From Oxyruncus cristatus (taxonomy: Eukaryota > Chordata > Aves > Passeriformes > Cotingidae): DNA of 64,000 bases. The stretch lies in contig VXAY01001956.1 of NCBI GenBank assembly GCA_013399855.1, forward strand, positions 1,119,068-1,183,067. Reading direction: 5' to 3'. A program made the position numbers and the translations under genes. The notes beneath the pieces are model-generated. The model was not told the origin of the DNA and did not search any database. It worked only from the letters and a program-made list of their open reading frames with translations. The number at the start of each line of letters is the position of its first letter. Within the stretch, counting starts at the first letter, position 1. Positions 58,640 to 64,000 of this stretch are shown here, piece after piece.

Positions 58640-60974
58640 GCTAGGTTTTACATATTTTATTCATAAAAACAGATTTGCAACAATTTATTAAAAATTGATC
58701 TCATGCAGTATAAGGTTATACAAGAAATTCTTCATTTACATTTTATTCTGGCAGTTCCAGTCTAGTTTAAAGCATTGTGCACTAACATCATTGGAAAATG
58801 CCATTGGGGCACAGCCTCTTCATAAATTTACAGTACATTTTTGCTGCAGTATAAAAGAACAGAAACATTAAATAGCTATATTCACTTGGTTGGTCTTGTT
58901 ATCTGCAGTAAAGTAAAAAAAAAATGTTATGGGAGAAACTACAGTATCATTGAGACAAAGAATGTACTGCATGGTTTAAACCTAATAAACGTCACACAGT
59001 CAGTATTCACGAAGTTACAGACACACACACACACACACACACACTCACCTCCAATGGTCCGATACTTCTGATTTTTTTTTCCTGCTAAGTTGGAATAATA
59101 TTTCTACAGAGATCTTTGTGTATACATTATATACAATATTGTAATTTTCTCTTTTTAAAAATTAACATTCCTTTTAAAATAAACCAGGCCCTGATGATAT
59201 TAATAAAGCAAGAGAATACTGTCAACACACATTGAGTGACAACGTCAGTGTTTAGTGCTTAAACAGAGTAATGAGTTCTATTTTATCTGTGTTTATACTT
59301 ACAGGTTTTTTTTGTTCTAAAAGCTACAGATATTTCCATACCCTCTCTTACTGTATGTGCCAAGTGAAATATTTTGTGATGCTCCTGATTGTAAGATTCC
59401 GATACATATTCATGTTGGTTTTGGCCACTATGAGGTGTGTTTTATTTTTAATGGAGATTTACGCTAGCTTGTCAAAGCTGCAATTAAGTCCCTCAGCTAA
59501 TGAACCCCTTCAACTGTGCTTCAGTCATCGCTGATTTGTAAACCTTTGTAGCTATGTCATTTCAAAGGTTTGGTCTGAGGTGCACACGTGTTGGTCAAAG
59601 AAAACTGAGAGCCCAGTGGGTGCTTCATGTGTTTTTTCCCCCCTACTTTCAGCAAACAGGCCTGGAAGTCAGAGGACACATTTCCAGTCCCTTGGGAAAA
59701 GAAGCTGCATGTGTGTCCCACCTGTGCCTGAGGATTTGGCTCCAGAGTTGGTCCAGACGGTACACTGCTATCGTTCCTCCTAATTGCTTCGGTTCAGGGA
59801 ATGGAGCTAAAGTATAAAACCCTTTGTTTTGTTTTTTTCACAGTCCTTTTAGACTTCAGATAAAATATTCTACTGGTAAATTGGATTTGTCCTCTCTATT
59901 ATCTGCTACAACTGTCACACACAGGTACGAAGCAAACATAGTGTATATTCACATCTGTGTGCTCTGCAGGCTTTGCCTGCAGCAGCAAAGTGCTGTGCCC
60001 TAGCCCCTCCCCCTCCCCAAGTCAACTAAATTAATTTTATTGTAATTATGTGTGACACAATTCAAACAAACTAGGAAAAACAATTCATCCTGTGACATTA
60101 AGACTTTACTACCCATCTGTCCTCAGTTTCCTGAGTTATCAGCCCTAGGACTCTTCCAGACAGTTTAGTATGTTACGCTTGGTGGTGTTTATTCTGAAAT
60201 AGGTGCAAAAACTTTGCTAAAAATGAAGCTGCAGATGGTCAGCAGTTACTACCATTGCCCCTGGAGAAGGGCAAAGCGCTCCTCTTGCAGCCAACAGCTC
60301 TCCAGCTGGTGGCAACTCAGAGCTGGAGCTTCAGGCTCTGCTTGGGTTTCACACACAGCTGCAAGTTAGAGGTGACCCTACTCACAGCACTGTGGAGTCT
60401 CAATGACACCTGAGGAATCATTTCTCACAATTCCTTCCTACTGAACATCATCACCTGAAATGAAAACAAGTAAGACTAACCAGTGCAGAATGTTTCCAGT
60501 GATTTTACACAACTCTTGTAAAAATGAGTGTTTCTATTTCAACAGGGTATAGCTCAACCACTACATTTTCCTTACATGGATACAGTATAGAATTGCATGT
60601 TCTCAGCAGCCACACAAAGCTCAGTGACATTTGAGTGTTTGGTTGTTTTTTTTTTCCTAGTGTCTTTTTTGCAAGATCCGTATTTCCCAGCCTCCTTGTT
60701 GCTAGTAGAAATTCTGGAAGAAACATTTTTTTTTCAGTGACTTCTATGTAAAGAAATAAAAACTCCATGAATAAGGCTACAGATCAAACTCCTTGTGTCC
60801 TTCTCCTTTGCCTTCCCACATGAGTTACACGGGCACTCCTGTGACGAGGGCCTCAGCGGCAGTTCCTCTGTGGTAAGAGCCAATGTTACATGTTTGTAGC
60901 AGAGTTCCAGGTCAGATGTTTAGTCCAGTCATTGAGTACTTAAAAGCAGTTCAGGAAGCACTGATCTCCCTTTC
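58640..60974 (-). other. Candidate 3' UTR of an unidentified minus-strand gene
   Basis: Downstream (minus strand) of the candidate terminal coding exon lies about 2.3 kb of AT-rich sequence with no competing coding signal, ending near two minus-strand AATAAA hexamers at 58,684-58,689 and 58,656-58,661. A (CA)12 run at 59,021-59,044 lies inside. The length and composition fit a vertebrate 3' UTR. It depends entirely on the exon call beside it. Confidence 0.4.
59021..59044. repeat. (AC)12 microsatellite
   Basis: Twelve perfect AC dinucleotides. Confidence 0.97.
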
Positions 60975-63369
<2,395 letters not shown>

Positions 63370-64000
63370 TGAAGGGATCGAGAGCAGCCCTGCCAAGAAG
63401 TTGGGGGTGATGGTGAATGAAAAACTAGACATGAGCCAGCAATGTGCACTTGCAGACCAGAAAGCGAGCTGTATCCTGGGCTGCATCAAAAGAAGAATGG
63501 CCAGCAGGTCAAAGCAGCTAATGCTGCCCTCGTGAGACATCAGCTGAAGTACTGCATCCAGATCTGGGGCCTCCAACACAAGAAGAATGTGGACCTGCTG
63601 GAACGAGTCCAGAGGAAGGCCACAGACATGATCAGAGGGCTGGAGGATGTCTCCTATGAAAAGTGTCTGAGATAGCTGGGGTTGATCAACCTGGAGAAGA
63701 GAAGGCTCCAGGGAGACCTTCCAGCACCTTCCAGTACCTAAAGGGGGCTTACAAGAGAGATGGAGAGGGACTTTTTACAAGGGTGTGGTGTGATAGGACA
63801 CTGGATGATTTTAAACTAAAAGGGGGTAGATTTAGACTAGATATAAGGAAGACATTTTTTATGATGAGGGTGGTGAAACACTGGCACAGGTGGCCCAAAG
63901 AGGTGGTAGATGCCCTGTCCCTGGTAACATTCAAGGCCAGGCTGGATGGGGATTTGTGCAACCTGATGTAGTTGAAGTTGTCCCTGCTCATTGCAGGGAG
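63370..64000 (+). mobile_element. CR1 LINE fragment, continues past the window edge
   Basis: The sequence covers the C-terminal part of CR1 ORF2 and the start of its 3' end. Landmarks are [20 protein letters not shown] at about 63,538-63,597, TTTAGACTAGATATAAGGAA, and GTAACATTCAAGGCCAGGCTG. It is broken by a stop near 63,674 and runs off the right edge before the tail. Confidence 0.93.

Overview
The window looks like avian nuclear DNA. It is AT-rich, spliced genes are widely spaced, and the dominant interspersed repeats are CR1 LINE fragments in both orientations, several with the characteristic octamer-type (ATTCTRTG) 3' tail. LTR-type sequences and simple repeats are minor. No bacterial, plasmid or CRISPR-like structure is visible.

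Region 1 (1 to about 22,180, plus strand) is the 3' part of ELP2, the WD40 scaffold subunit of the Elongator tRNA-modification complex. Fifteen coding exons (412 to 20,883) join in one continuous frame of 607 residues and a TAG stop. The protein matches the known ELP2 family from about residue 220 of the 826-residue human protein to its C-terminus; the 5' exons lie left of the window. All introns are GT-AG except one GC-AG intron starting at 3,469, and one acceptor is a tandem CAGCAG.

Region 2 (about 22,200 to 58,600) is a gene desert built largely of decayed repeats. It holds CR1 fragments (26.2, 27.9, 36.2, 38.9, 39.9, 53.3 kb), a roughly 2.4 kb 5'-truncated CR1 (46.4 to 48.7 kb), an older CR1/L3-like fossil (28.2 to 28.6 kb), a probable solo LTR (43.86 to 44.44 kb), a possible minus-strand LTR (45.16 to 45.57 kb), a degenerate minisatellite, and poly-T tracts with two sequencing gaps. 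A short stretch near 30 kb has coding-like codon composition on the minus strand but is frameshifted and unidentified.

Region 3 (about 58,640 to 61,140, minus strand) has the architecture of the last exon of a second gene. There is a textbook branch point, pyrimidine tract and CAG acceptor, a 54-residue GC3-rich C-terminal reading frame ending in a possible PDZ ligand (SGL), and then about 2.3 kb of AT-rich 3' UTR-like sequence ending near two AATAAA signals. I could not name this gene. It would be tail-to-tail with ELP2. A further CR1 copy runs off the right edge (63.4 to 64.0 kb).

I did not recognise exons of MOCOS, the gene that follows ELP2 in human, although there are about 43 kb of sequence 3' of ELP2.
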